From Nitrospirae bacterium MYbin3 (GTDB lineage Bacteria; Nitrospirota; Thermodesulfovibrionia; Thermodesulfovibrionales; Dissulfurispiraceae): a DNA stretch of 47,642 bases. The notes beneath the pieces were generated by a model. That model saw only the letters and a list, made by a program, of their open reading frames with translations. It did not search any database and was not told where the DNA came from. A program made the position numbers and the translations under genes. The DNA is taken from assembly GCA_002753335.1 (NCBI GenBank), contig PEAD01000024.1, positions 1 to 47,642 of the forward strand, given 5' to 3'. Numbering within the stretch: position 1 is the stretch's first letter; every line of letters begins with the position of its first letter. This document shows, in pieces, positions 16,369-25,570 of the stretch.

Positions 16369-18300
16369 TCATTCATAACGATATTCTTTTTGTGGAATTC
16401 CTTCAAGCTTCTCAAGCAATTTAAGCATCTGAATATCTTCAGGCACCGACTTTACGTAGTTTCTGAGGATTTCTATAGCCCTTCCGTATTGCTTCAAATC
16501 GATTAGAACATTAATGTAGTTATAAACAGTGGCATTATCAAAAGGATTTGACTTCACAGCTCGCTCAAAATACTTCTGAGACTCTTCAATTTCTCTCGAT
16601 TGCCAGAAAAGAACTGCTATATTATTGCATGCCGCTACAAAATCAGGACATATATCCAAAGCTGCAACAAAAGCATTCTTCGCGCCCCTAATATCTCCCC
16701 TCTCAAAAAAAGATTCGCCTATTAGATTTAGTGCTTCCACTTTCGAAAGAACCATTTCGATTGATTCAAAATATTCTTGAACCTCTTTATCATAAGGGAA
16801 TTTATCGAGATACACTTTCATAAACATCTTCGCATATTCATATTTTTTAAAACTTGCAAAGGCATTACAGCAAATTATAACAATGTTTCTAGGTTCGGTT
16901 GACTGATTTAAAATATCATCAAAAAGTTCTGTTGTTATCCCCAATGCTTGCTTGCTGTTGTCAGTCACACTAAATACCTCTTCATATCCATCCATAAAGG
17001 TTCTTGTTTTAATTAGCATAGAAATTTCTGACAAAGACATAGGATTAATCTGTTTCCTTCCTGTATCCCACTCATCAATACAACGCAAGTAAAGATTCTC
17101 ATACGATTGCACAACCATTTCTTGTTCAAAATAAGATTCTGCCCTATGCCTAGCATTTATACTAAATTTATGCCTTAAATCATTATCTAGCGACAGCTTT
17201 ATAAGAGCTTCTATCAAGGAGTCTGTATCCTTGTATCCCACAACAAACCCGTCAATTCCATCGCGCACAAGCTCTGGGATTCCCCCTGTAGCAAAAGTTA
17301 CTATAGGAACACCACAAGCCATCGCCTCAAGTATAGTGAGGGGACAATTGTCTGCCACTGATGTCGAGATAAATATATCAAACAAAGAATATACCATCGC
17401 AAGTTCATTTTCATCATTAATTCTGGGTAGATCTATAATAAACGAATCATTATGGGTTTCATTTCCACCAATATTTAGAAATGCACAGTTTGATATCTTT
17501 CCTTTTAATGCCTTTAACGCTTCAAGCGTATATACACCGCCTTTCCAAGTGTTAACTAAAGCTCCTAAGTTAGCGACAGATCCGATAAGAATGACATCTT
17601 CTGAAATTCCAAATTTTTTACGGACCTCCAGCCTGTCATATGGCTTGAATATATTGGTATCAACTCCATTATAGATCAGTTCCATCGGATGCTTTTTCAA
17701 AATACTATATCCAACTTTTTCTTTCAACCACTTAGAAGGTGTGGTAACCCAAAAGGGAGCATGCTCATAAATATTTTTTTTATCTTGCCATAATTGTGCA
17801 GTCCTATCATAGAGAATTTGCGGATAAACATTCAAAACAGGGCATAATCCACAACCGGTTATCCATTTCTCACAGTCAAAAGAGTGTGCACAATGCCCGG
17901 TAAATGACTGCATATCATGTAAAGTCCAGACAACAGGCTTTATGGCAGAAAGCAAAATGAGCGAAAAAGGGTTGAAATAGTCACCATGAAGGTTATGCAG
18001 ATGTATAATATCTGCAGATTTTATAAGAGAATGTTTAAGCAGCTTATGGCTGCCCTGATACTCATAATACAAGAAGCCTGCACTCCTGCATAGAGCCTGC
18101 ATTTCAGTTGATGCCTCTGAATTAAATGAGACTGATCTGCCAGATCTATCACGACAAGCACTGGCTATTATACATGCGTCGTGTCCAGCCTCACATTGCT
18201 CTTTCACGAGACGCCAAGCAACTTTCTCAGCTCCACCTGCTATATCAAAAGTGCTGATGTGAACTATCTTTAGTTTTCTTTTTTTCTGATAATCCATCAT
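16369..18300 (-). CDS. GT4-family glycosyltransferase with C-terminal TPR
   Basis: The protein has 643 residues from the ATG at 18300; a TTG at 18306 is in frame just before. Residues about 5-400 are a GT4 transferase: KIVHISTFDIAGGAEKVAWR is the acceptor-domain glycine loop, a Cys-rich patch (CAHSFDCEKWITGCGLCP) follows near residue 135, and SVADNCPLTILEAMACGVPI is the EX7E donor-binding segment. Residues about 500-640 are TPR units. Donor and acceptor are unknown. It is the third protein here with the transferase-then-TPR order. Confidence 0.82.
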   Translation of the reverse strand: MMDYQKKRKLKIVHISTFDIAGGAEKVAWRLVKEQCEAGHDACIIASACRDRSGRSVSFNSEASTEMQALCRSAGFLYYEYQGSHKLLKHSLIKSADIIHLHNLHGDYFNPFSLILLSAIKPVVWTLHDMQSFTGHCAHSFDCEKWITGCGLCPVLNVYPQILYDRTAQLWQDKKNIYEHAPFWVTTPSKWLKEKVGYSILKKHPMELIYNGVDTNIFKPYDRLEVRKKFGISEDVILIGSVANLGALVNTWKGGVYTLEALKALKGKISNCAFLNIGGNETHNDSFIIDLPRINDENELAMVYSLFDIFISTSVADNCPLTILEAMACGVPIVTFATGGIPELVRDGIDGFVVGYKDTDSLIEALIKLSLDNDLRHKFSINARHRAESYFEQEMVVQSYENLYLRCIDEWDTGRKQINPMSLSEISMLIKTRTFMDGYEEVFSVTDNSKQALGITTELFDDILNQSTEPRNIVIICCNAFASFKKYEYAKMFMKVYLDKFPYDKEVQEYFESIEMVLSKVEALNLIGESFFERGDIRGAKNAFVAALDICPDFVAACNNIAVLFWQSREIEESQKYFERAVKSNPFDNATVYNYINVLIDLKQYGRAIEILRNYVKSVPEDIQMLKLLEKLEGIPQKEYRYE

Positions 18301-18311
18301 ATGCAACAGGA

Positions 18312-18373
18312 AATCATAGATAACTCACCGAAAATGAGTTAATCGATTCAGCCGTACAGAAGCATCTATGATT
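18312..18373. repeat. Nested inverted repeats
   Basis: An outer pair AATCATAGAT (18312-18321) and ATCTATGATT (18364-18373) encloses an inner pair TAACTCA (18321-18327) and TGAGTTA (18335-18341). They lie in the 5' region of the GT4-TPR gene and could form a folded leader in its mRNA. Confidence 0.45.
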
Positions 18374-18394
18374 CAAGCCATTTTTGATCTTCAT
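18314..18394 (-). CDS. Possible 26-residue leader peptide
   Basis: An ATG at 18394 follows AAAGGATAAA and opens a 26-codon frame ending in TGA at 18314, 13 bases before the ATG of the GT4-TPR gene, which has no ribosome site of its own. This spacing suits translational coupling. The peptide has two cysteines and no recognisable motif, and its coding sequence overlaps nested inverted repeats. Existence of the product is speculative. Confidence 0.25.
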   Translation of the reverse strand: MKIKNGLNHRCFCTAESINSFSVSYL

Positions 18395-18483
18395 TTTATC
18401 CTTTCTTTAAACACTCTAGCCGCCATACACTCACAAGTTTTCTAAGTCCTGAAGAACAAATCGATAGGAAGGCAAAGGGATTC
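18395..18483. other. Intergenic stretch with weak hairpin
   Basis: This gap separates the giant transferase gene from the GT4-TPR gene. A 7-bp inverted repeat ATAGGAA/TTCCTAT (18464-18470 and 18481-18487, loop of 10) touches the stop codon of the upstream gene on the minus strand, but no T-run follows. I see no convincing promoter. Confidence 0.3.
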
Positions 18484-21400
18484 CTATGTGACAGACGCAG
18501 CTAAATGCGATATTTCTTTATCTTCAGGGTACAGTTTTAAGTAATACGAGTAAAGTTCTAAAGCAATATCATGCTGACCTAATGTTTTTAGAACTTCTGC
18601 ACAATTAATAATACCGTTACGGTCATCCGGCTTGAGTTCAAGAACTTTTTTAAAGACTTCAAGTGCATCCAGATATTTCTTTTGCGTCCAGAAACATACT
18701 CCTTTGTTATTGTAAGCAACAAAAGACTCAGGGTCAAGGCTAATTGCTTGATCGAAACATTGCAAAGCTTTCTCAAATTCTTCTTGCGCAAAAAACTTCT
18801 CTCCTTTTTGATTTATAGTTATAGCGTTTTTTTGTTTTTGAATTTCACGATCTATTACAATAGAAACAACCTGATCAGGATAATTAAGACCTTTAGATAT
18901 CTGCAATGGATTCTTTTGCAAGTATTCAATAGCCCATTGTTTATCCTCTGCTTTATAGATATCAGCCGGTCCGTATATAATCAAAACAGCCCTAGCCTGT
19001 GCATAATGCCCCTCATTCATTATCTGAGCAGACTGCTGTTTGCATCGCCTAAGATAATCCTCAGCCCACTGAATTTCGATATCCTCATAAAGATCACTAT
19101 GCCTTATTATGATATTTGCGTAATTGAACTCGTGTCTCCCAAACCCAGAATTTGAAAGCAATCCTTTTGAGTGCGCTCTATGATAGAAAACTACTTTCCC
19201 AATAGGAATGAATCTGGCGCCTACCTCAAGCGCTGCAATCCAGAATTCCCAGTCCTCATAGCATGTTATGCCAGTCTTATATTTACCTGCCTTTTCCCAT
19301 AATGTTCTGTTATATAGGGAAGAAATAGGGACACGATTAATACGAATCATTTCATTGGGATTAAATACTCCTGTAGTCCATCGACTGTTATTATCGCCAA
19401 AGCATTGCATTGATCCATATACAACAACATCCTGAGCAGAATATAACTGGGCAGCATTCAACAAATTCCGGATAGCATCAGCAGATAAGCGATCATCCGC
19501 ATCCAGCGGCAATATGTATTTACCTGTTGCTGCTTCAATACCTGTGTTGCGGTTGATTGCAGCCTCACCGGGTTCATACTGATTGATCAGTTTAATTTTT
19601 TGTGATGGATTTTTTGCAATTAGATCTTCTGATACAGTCTTAGTATTGTCTGTACTAGCAGCATTTACAATTATGATTTCTACGCTTCGGTATGTTTGTT
19701 TAAAGACACTTTCAACAGCCTCTTCCAAATATCGTCCATAATTGTAACATGTTATTATTACTGATACCATTGGTGATAAACTAGGAAGAAAAGACATCAA
19801 AGTATTCTCACAAACTGGAGAGAAATACCAACGGACAATATTACGTCCTTGCACAAAATGGGTCTCCCTGTCTTTGTCTGAGAGGTTGATAAGTTCCTCT
19901 GTGTGCTTTCTTATGTCTGATGGACCGTATGCCTTACGAAACCCTGGTAAAGCTTCAACTGGTGTTTTAGTTTCAACATCAAGAAAAGTTTCAGGAATAA
20001 CTTTAATAACAGGTAGTCCAACAACAAGTGCTTCATAAACACAAGCTGTATTGGAAAATATAAGAAGGTCACTGTTCAGCAAAAGTTTGTCAAGTGCTGT
20101 ATCAGAAATAAGAAAGTTGTCTGGGAAAGTGATCGCCGATGGAAGCAGCCTTTGGAAACGTTCACGAGGAAGAAACGTCGGATGTGGTTTCAAAGTAACC
20201 TGTACGTCAGGCAAGTTAATAAAAGCATGGATAACACAATCTAAAAGATATTCAGAGTCCTGGTGACCGATCGGGAACGCCACTAATATCCTCTTTAGTG
20301 CTAATTGGCTTCCCATCGTTCTTTTCATAAGTTCATAAAGATACTCATAACGAAGGGCAGGGCCAATCTGTACGCATTCTTCAGGATACCCGTTTTCGAA
20401 AAAAATATCGTATGAATACTTCCCATTACAAACGATTTTGTCCGGAAGAGTACCGGCACTCCATTCCTGTGCCGTTGGGAAATATGTTAGCCATATTCTA
20501 GGAACCGTAGCATGTTGGTATGCTGTTATTAGAGTATCAGGGAAAAATCGCCGTACCGCAGAGCAGAAAATCTTTTCCCAGTGTTGATTTTCAAAAGGAT
20601 ATATAAATTGCTTAATTATATAAGACTGATCCTTCAGTCTGCTAAGAAACGGCCAAAAAAGAAGATGGTTAGACAATATAGGCGATGCCCAAATACGAAA
20701 CAAGTCTTCTCGAAGAATTTCTTCAACACTAAGCCCCTCAAATAAAGGGCAAGTCTCAGGCATCATCTCCGGATCGCACTTATTAAACATCTCTTCAGAT
20801 GCCCAACGATAATCCTCTGGTTTCAAGAAATCCTGCATCATCAGAACTTTCCCTTGTGATGACCTTACCCTTCTTGCTGCTTCATCCCATGGTAAAGAAG
20901 TTTGGCAGATAAAGGGAATCCACGCAATCTTGTAACCGGATTTTCTAAGCCACTCAGGAAGCCGCCCAAAATATCTATCCTTAATTCCATCAGAGGCGGA
21001 AAGGACCCCATCATCAACATACGTGACAATAGCAAAATCTATTTCTTCATTGTTATCATCGGTATAAGCGTCAGACGACCAAAGAGAAATCATAGTTTCT
21101 GCATGCCTTTTGTAAAGAGCCTCTATTTCTCCCCTGAGTTTCTCATGGGCATTCGAATTCAATGCAAATGACATTTCTTTGGAAGCCTGTTTTATGAGCT
21201 GTCTCCTTAGCCCTGGGTTTTCTACAACTACAAGAATATTCTCTGCATTGTCTCTTTTGGAGATAGAAGTTGACAGCATCAAAAAACATAGAGAAGAAAA
21301 AAGCGATGAGTACGGATTTTTGCTAACCACATCCCCGGCAAGCCACGGTAGATTCGAATTCAATTGCAACATTTCGTCTGTCCAGTTTAAGAAAGGAGTC

Positions 21401-23367
21401 CTTATTTTTTCAGCAATCTCTTGTATCTCTTTACCAAGCGGAATTCTGGAGATTTCTTTAAGACTACTATTTTCTAAATGAATCGCCAAACCGTAATTAG
21501 TACCCAAATAACACCATGAATTAAATTGCGAAATAGGCTTCAAACTGCCCACCTCTTCAGGGGCAATAAAAAAAATATTAGATGATACTTTGGAATCTTC
21601 CAATACGGAAGGATAGTAATTTTCAGAATAATTCGAACTGATATTGCGAATCAAAGACAATATATTCAGTTCAGGTTTTTCTTTCTGAACAAAACGGTTA
21701 TAAAAAGCATTGTCACGCTTCTTCTCAAGTCTGCCCTCAAAATAACGCCTTACGGCCAGAATCAAATCCTCAACAGATTCAAAATAATGTACCCTTTTCT
21801 TCAACATATCTAAAGCATCCTGCTCAATAGGTCTAACCTCATCGTTTAAGAGAAAAATTTCGATATCCAACCCCAGCACCTCATATAGGGTTGTTGTCGG
21901 ATGCTCAATTATTATCGCCTTTGCCGAAACAACAGCCATAATGTCAGAGAACATTAAATCCTTATTTACAACATACCCTGAATGAGTGGACATTGTTTCC
22001 CATAAAGCAAGATTCATCTGAGATGAGCCGGGTAGTGGCTTTACAAGAACTCGAAGCTTAATCGAATCTAAAAACTCTAAAACCAGGTGTTGCCTATTTG
22101 CAAGAATATCAGGCTTTTGCCTGCACATGCCAAATTCGAGCATAGAAATTGTGTTCGTAATCGGGAAAATTATATCGAACTGCACAATTTCTTCCTTCTT
22201 TTCCGGGAAGCAAAGTCCTAACGGGTATATAACAGATCTGGGAAATACATCAGGATAAACTTTTTGCACATCCTCACCTGTAAAGCCATAGCTTATATAG
22301 TGGCTGCACTTGCTGGTATCACTTATATCAACTTCATGCCCATGCTGGTTAGCAAATAGACCGCCATGCTGGACGCCGACAACTGGAATTGAATGTGACA
22401 TCAAGATATCAAATGCCAAAGCCTGCATGTTAAAGACAGGTGGACAGTCCCACAAGCCCATATTTACATTATATTTATCAATAGCCATACAAACTGCTTT
22501 GGAATAGGCTATATACACATCTGTATTTATACTTAAATCTTCAGCTATTTCTGAAAGAATATAACCTGGCAATGAATTATTGGACGATAAATCAAATGGC
22601 ACAGAAGCGGCATCAAGATCAAAAAAAACATTCTCTTCGTATGGTAACTCAGAGGCTATTCCTTCAATGGTTGCTAAATCAATAATATTAAACTCTGAAT
22701 AAAGAGCAGGTCTGATATTCTTTAAATTATAATTCAAGCTGTATGAGATGATAGAAGATTTTTTAGAATCGATTTTAAACTCGGGAATTGATCTAAGTTT
22801 TATATGTTCAGGAACCCACGCTTTTAAGCAGGTTTGAATAGATAAGAACTCATTGTCATTTGCATCCCTTACAACTACAAATGCATCAGAAAATCCAAGA
22901 TGATTTACAAGATCTGCAAAAGAGTTTCTGGTTTTTATATCCTGGGCTGTGCGAACATTGTAAATCATCATGCGCTGCGGCGAATAGAAGGATACAGCCC
23001 GCAAAATACAATCACTCAGGCCTAGATAGTTTACAGCTTGGCAATATGCCGGATAGCCATAGATAGAAAAAAAGAAATTAAAATTTTTAGCTTGAACAGC
23101 TCTTGATATGTATTCTGAATATATTTGATGCAGGGCGTTGGTTAAGCCTAGTGAAATATTGCGTGCAGTTATAATATTTTTATAAGCTTCCTTGGAATCT
23201 ATAAAACTACTTAGACATACTGCTGAAATACCGCGATTACGCAAAAAATAATCAACTGCGGTATTTGTGGTCAAAACAACAGGGTCTTTAGAAAACAGAT
23301 TACGGGAATTGATGAAATGACCCCCATCCTCGACAGTGTTCATTATAATCAACTCTTGAGATTTCAT
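18484..23367 (-). CDS. Giant multi-domain glycosyltransferase: two GT-B-like regions, GT2 and TPR
   Basis: The protein has 1627 residues. Region 1 (1 to about 570) has a VGVQHGG motif near 330 and an EHPTTTLYEVLG segment near 500. Region 2 (about 610-1170) has AYQHAT near 949, TLKPHPTF near 1059 and FSNTACVYEALVVGLP near 1110. QH and KPHP-type motifs with a donor-side SxTxxYEAL are typical of capsule, polysialic acid and surface-carbohydrate GT-B transferases. Residues about 1200-1420 are a GT2 domain (VSVIITCYNYGRYLEEAVES, LPLDADDRLS). Residues about 1515-1620 are TPR. Beside a nonulosonic acid operon, regions 1 and 2 are candidates for CMP-nonulosonate transfer; this is inference. Confidence 0.75.
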   Translation of the reverse strand: MKSQELIIMNTVEDGGHFINSRNLFSKDPVVLTTNTAVDYFLRNRGISAVCLSSFIDSKEAYKNIITARNISLGLTNALHQIYSEYISRAVQAKNFNFFFSIYGYPAYCQAVNYLGLSDCILRAVSFYSPQRMMIYNVRTAQDIKTRNSFADLVNHLGFSDAFVVVRDANDNEFLSIQTCLKAWVPEHIKLRSIPEFKIDSKKSSIISYSLNYNLKNIRPALYSEFNIIDLATIEGIASELPYEENVFFDLDAASVPFDLSSNNSLPGYILSEIAEDLSINTDVYIAYSKAVCMAIDKYNVNMGLWDCPPVFNMQALAFDILMSHSIPVVGVQHGGLFANQHGHEVDISDTSKCSHYISYGFTGEDVQKVYPDVFPRSVIYPLGLCFPEKKEEIVQFDIIFPITNTISMLEFGMCRQKPDILANRQHLVLEFLDSIKLRVLVKPLPGSSQMNLALWETMSTHSGYVVNKDLMFSDIMAVVSAKAIIIEHPTTTLYEVLGLDIEIFLLNDEVRPIEQDALDMLKKRVHYFESVEDLILAVRRYFEGRLEKKRDNAFYNRFVQKEKPELNILSLIRNISSNYSENYYPSVLEDSKVSSNIFFIAPEEVGSLKPISQFNSWCYLGTNYGLAIHLENSSLKEISRIPLGKEIQEIAEKIRTPFLNWTDEMLQLNSNLPWLAGDVVSKNPYSSLFSSLCFLMLSTSISKRDNAENILVVVENPGLRRQLIKQASKEMSFALNSNAHEKLRGEIEALYKRHAETMISLWSSDAYTDDNNEEIDFAIVTYVDDGVLSASDGIKDRYFGRLPEWLRKSGYKIAWIPFICQTSLPWDEAARRVRSSQGKVLMMQDFLKPEDYRWASEEMFNKCDPEMMPETCPLFEGLSVEEILREDLFRIWASPILSNHLLFWPFLSRLKDQSYIIKQFIYPFENQHWEKIFCSAVRRFFPDTLITAYQHATVPRIWLTYFPTAQEWSAGTLPDKIVCNGKYSYDIFFENGYPEECVQIGPALRYEYLYELMKRTMGSQLALKRILVAFPIGHQDSEYLLDCVIHAFINLPDVQVTLKPHPTFLPRERFQRLLPSAITFPDNFLISDTALDKLLLNSDLLIFSNTACVYEALVVGLPVIKVIPETFLDVETKTPVEALPGFRKAYGPSDIRKHTEELINLSDKDRETHFVQGRNIVRWYFSPVCENTLMSFLPSLSPMVSVIITCYNYGRYLEEAVESVFKQTYRSVEIIIVNAASTDNTKTVSEDLIAKNPSQKIKLINQYEPGEAAINRNTGIEAATGKYILPLDADDRLSADAIRNLLNAAQLYSAQDVVVYGSMQCFGDNNSRWTTGVFNPNEMIRINRVPISSLYNRTLWEKAGKYKTGITCYEDWEFWIAALEVGARFIPIGKVVFYHRAHSKGLLSNSGFGRHEFNYANIIIRHSDLYEDIEIQWAEDYLRRCKQQSAQIMNEGHYAQARAVLIIYGPADIYKAEDKQWAIEYLQKNPLQISKGLNYPDQVVSIVIDREIQKQKNAITINQKGEKFFAQEEFEKALQCFDQAISLDPESFVAYNNKGVCFWTQKKYLDALEVFKKVLELKPDDRNGIINCAEVLKTLGQHDIALELYSYYLKLYPEDKEISHLAASVT

Positions 23368-23376
23368 TATATAATC

Positions 23377-24432
23377 CTAACCTGTAGACAAGGCTGAATA
23401 TGATTCGCCACTATTAAGTGACCGTAGGCAATTTGTACAATATTTGTTGACCTTTTTCTCAACAAATTGTCGTCTCAAATCTATCATATAAGGAGAATTC
23501 CATGCGTCTTTTATAGACATGTCTTTTATGTTTCCAATCGTAAGATGCTTACAAAACTCGCTGCAACAGGGCTTATAATCTCCATTCCAGTTAATGTAAA
23601 TCATCGTCCATGGGTAATTGCAATATGGGTCTTGAATATAATCATATTTCAGCAAATCAATATTCTTTATGTCTATAAGTGGTTGAATATCAACCTCATC
23701 AGCTATCTTTGACCAAAATCTAATGAAGTCATCGCATTCATTAATAGTCAAATTCGACTTTATCATTGTCACTCTTAGTACCGGCAATGCAGTGCCACGT
23801 TTTTCCCTTCTATCGAGAAAATTGAAGATATTCGACATTAGTTTATAAAAATGCTTTCCACGCACTTTATTGTAAGTCTCATTTGATACGGCATCGATTG
23901 AAACAGAAAGGCGCGTAACTCCGCTGTTCAGAATCACATTAATTTTTTCGTCATTTAGCAGCGTACCATTTGTGCAGACCCAAAAATCTTCGAACCGCTT
24001 ACTGCCTATATGTGCCATAACTTCTAAAATACTATCATAAAGGAACATCTCACTTTCTGTTCCAAGGTTTATTGAGTGAACCCCTATCTCCTTGCATTCA
24101 TCTATAAGTTTAAAGATTTCATCAAATTCCATTCGTCTCTTTAAGGTGCGGTCTTTATTGAATACACGGTAACAATGGGCGCAATGCAGATTGCAGGCAT
24201 CGCTCAATGCAAAAGCTACGTGCGGAGGAAAATCTAAGCTCTTTTCTCCCTTGCGTATAGACTCCCATACTTCACGATACTGCAAAAATCTTTGAGCTTT
24301 CTGAGTATCGCCATGCGAAACATAATAATCGTATATGATTTTATTAGGATCCTTAGAACCACGATGAATTATATGCTTAATAGCCTCGGTGCGCGGGATT
24401 AGCTCGTTTACATTATCATTGCTCAGTCCCAT
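23377..24432 (-). CDS. Radical SAM/SPASM protein
   Basis: The protein has 351 residues. CNLHCAHC is the CX3CX2C iron-sulphur and SAM site near residue 92, followed by the NLGTESEM segment in place of the common GGEP. The C-terminus has a cysteine-rich SPASM-type ending (CNYPW, CCSEFC, CTNC) for auxiliary clusters. The ATG lies inside the last codons of the amidotransferase gene (10-base overlap), and the giant transferase gene begins 9 bases later, so it is firmly in the operon. Radical SAM members of glycan clusters can do dehydrations, epimerisations or methylations; the reaction here is not known. Confidence 0.82.
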   Translation of the reverse strand: MGLSNDNVNELIPRTEAIKHIIHRGSKDPNKIIYDYYVSHGDTQKAQRFLQYREVWESIRKGEKSLDFPPHVAFALSDACNLHCAHCYRVFNKDRTLKRRMEFDEIFKLIDECKEIGVHSINLGTESEMFLYDSILEVMAHIGSKRFEDFWVCTNGTLLNDEKINVILNSGVTRLSVSIDAVSNETYNKVRGKHFYKLMSNIFNFLDRREKRGTALPVLRVTMIKSNLTINECDDFIRFWSKIADEVDIQPLIDIKNIDLLKYDYIQDPYCNYPWTMIYINWNGDYKPCCSEFCKHLTIGNIKDMSIKDAWNSPYMIDLRRQFVEKKVNKYCTNCLRSLNSGESYSALSTG

Positions 24433-25562
24433 ATATTATCCTTTACCCAGGAGCCGTCAGGAAGCCGCTCCCAAACTCTTTTGTCTCTGAATGAATCAGC
24501 TATGGTATCAAACTCGGTTTCGTTCATCTCAACATAGTCAAGCCAGCGATAAAGATCCTTAGGTTTAACCTGATCATACTTCTTAACCATTTCTATGCCT
24601 TCATCTCTGCTCATAAGGCCGTCTCGAATATCCTTGCACGCATGATCGGTAGCCCTCCCATAGCCAAACTTTATATATTTCATGTAGTCATGAATGCCAT
24701 TTTCATGCATGTCATCCAGGTTGGATGTCTTTCTGTAAGTGCGGTCAAAGCCGTTCCCATATTCAATAAACCCATATTTATCTATTACCAGCTTAGTATG
24801 TTCATTGGGATTCCATCTTACATAATTGGAAATATAGATTCCGCGGACCCCAACTCTCTTGATATCTTCATCCGAAGGATACTTTGCCCAAAGAAGTTCA
24901 TTTCCCTTGATGGGCTCCTTTTCATCATTAATCATATCGTACCATTCATAGCCCCTCAATCCATGCTCATGCCTAAATCTATAGGTAAACTCAACATAGT
25001 CACTATAGGAATGCATACCTCCCATATCCATAAAACCATGTTCACCCCAAATAATTAGCGGGATATTAAATTTAACCGATACTATTATAGGGTAAGTAAA
25101 TATACCGCAATGTGCATGCCAGTTCATATCCCCCATCTTACTAAAGCAAAGTCTATTCATCCTTTTGAGCAGATTAACGCTGGGGGTAAAGAAGATATGA
25201 TCAACACCAAAAACATTTCTCATATTTATCAGGTTTTTCATACCGGGTTCCGTATAATTATTCGCATTATACGTAACCAGCAAAGGATTAATTCCGAAAA
25301 TATTCTTTATAATATGTGTCTGAAAATAGCTGTCTTTACCACCACTCACCGGTATTATGCAGTCATAATTTGAATTATCCTTGGAACGATAAGAATCCAA
25401 AAGAACCTTGAGTTGGCTATGCCTTCTTTCCCAATCAATCTCATACTTCTGCTCAGAAACTCTGCATCCACTGCAAATGCCGGCATCATCAAACTCTACC
25501 GGAACCGCAGAAGATGACGGCATAACACATTTCTTGCAATATTTGACCTTTCCAAGCTTCAT
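24423..25562 (-). CDS. N-acetyl sugar amidotransferase (WbpG/PseA family)
   Basis: The protein has 379 residues. Two CXXC pairs (CKKC near 9, CSGC near 31) suggest a zinc site, and PVSGGKDSYFQ near residue 70 is the ATP-pyrophosphatase PP-loop. This is the pattern of WbpG of Pseudomonas and PseA of Campylobacter, which turn an N-acetyl group on a sugar into an acetamidino group using ammonia from a HisH/HisF pair. Both partners are encoded directly upstream, which makes the assignment strong. GGGGGAATT precedes the ATG. The exact sugar cannot be read from sequence, but the cluster points to a nonulosonic acid. Confidence 0.88.
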   Translation of the reverse strand: MKLGKVKYCKKCVMPSSSAVPVEFDDAGICSGCRVSEQKYEIDWERRHSQLKVLLDSYRSKDNSNYDCIIPVSGGKDSYFQTHIIKNIFGINPLLVTYNANNYTEPGMKNLINMRNVFGVDHIFFTPSVNLLKRMNRLCFSKMGDMNWHAHCGIFTYPIIVSVKFNIPLIIWGEHGFMDMGGMHSYSDYVEFTYRFRHEHGLRGYEWYDMINDEKEPIKGNELLWAKYPSDEDIKRVGVRGIYISNYVRWNPNEHTKLVIDKYGFIEYGNGFDRTYRKTSNLDDMHENGIHDYMKYIKFGYGRATDHACKDIRDGLMSRDEGIEMVKKYDQVKPKDLYRWLDYVEMNETEFDTIADSFRDKRVWERLPDGSWVKDNIWD

Positions 25563-25570
25563 AATTCCCC

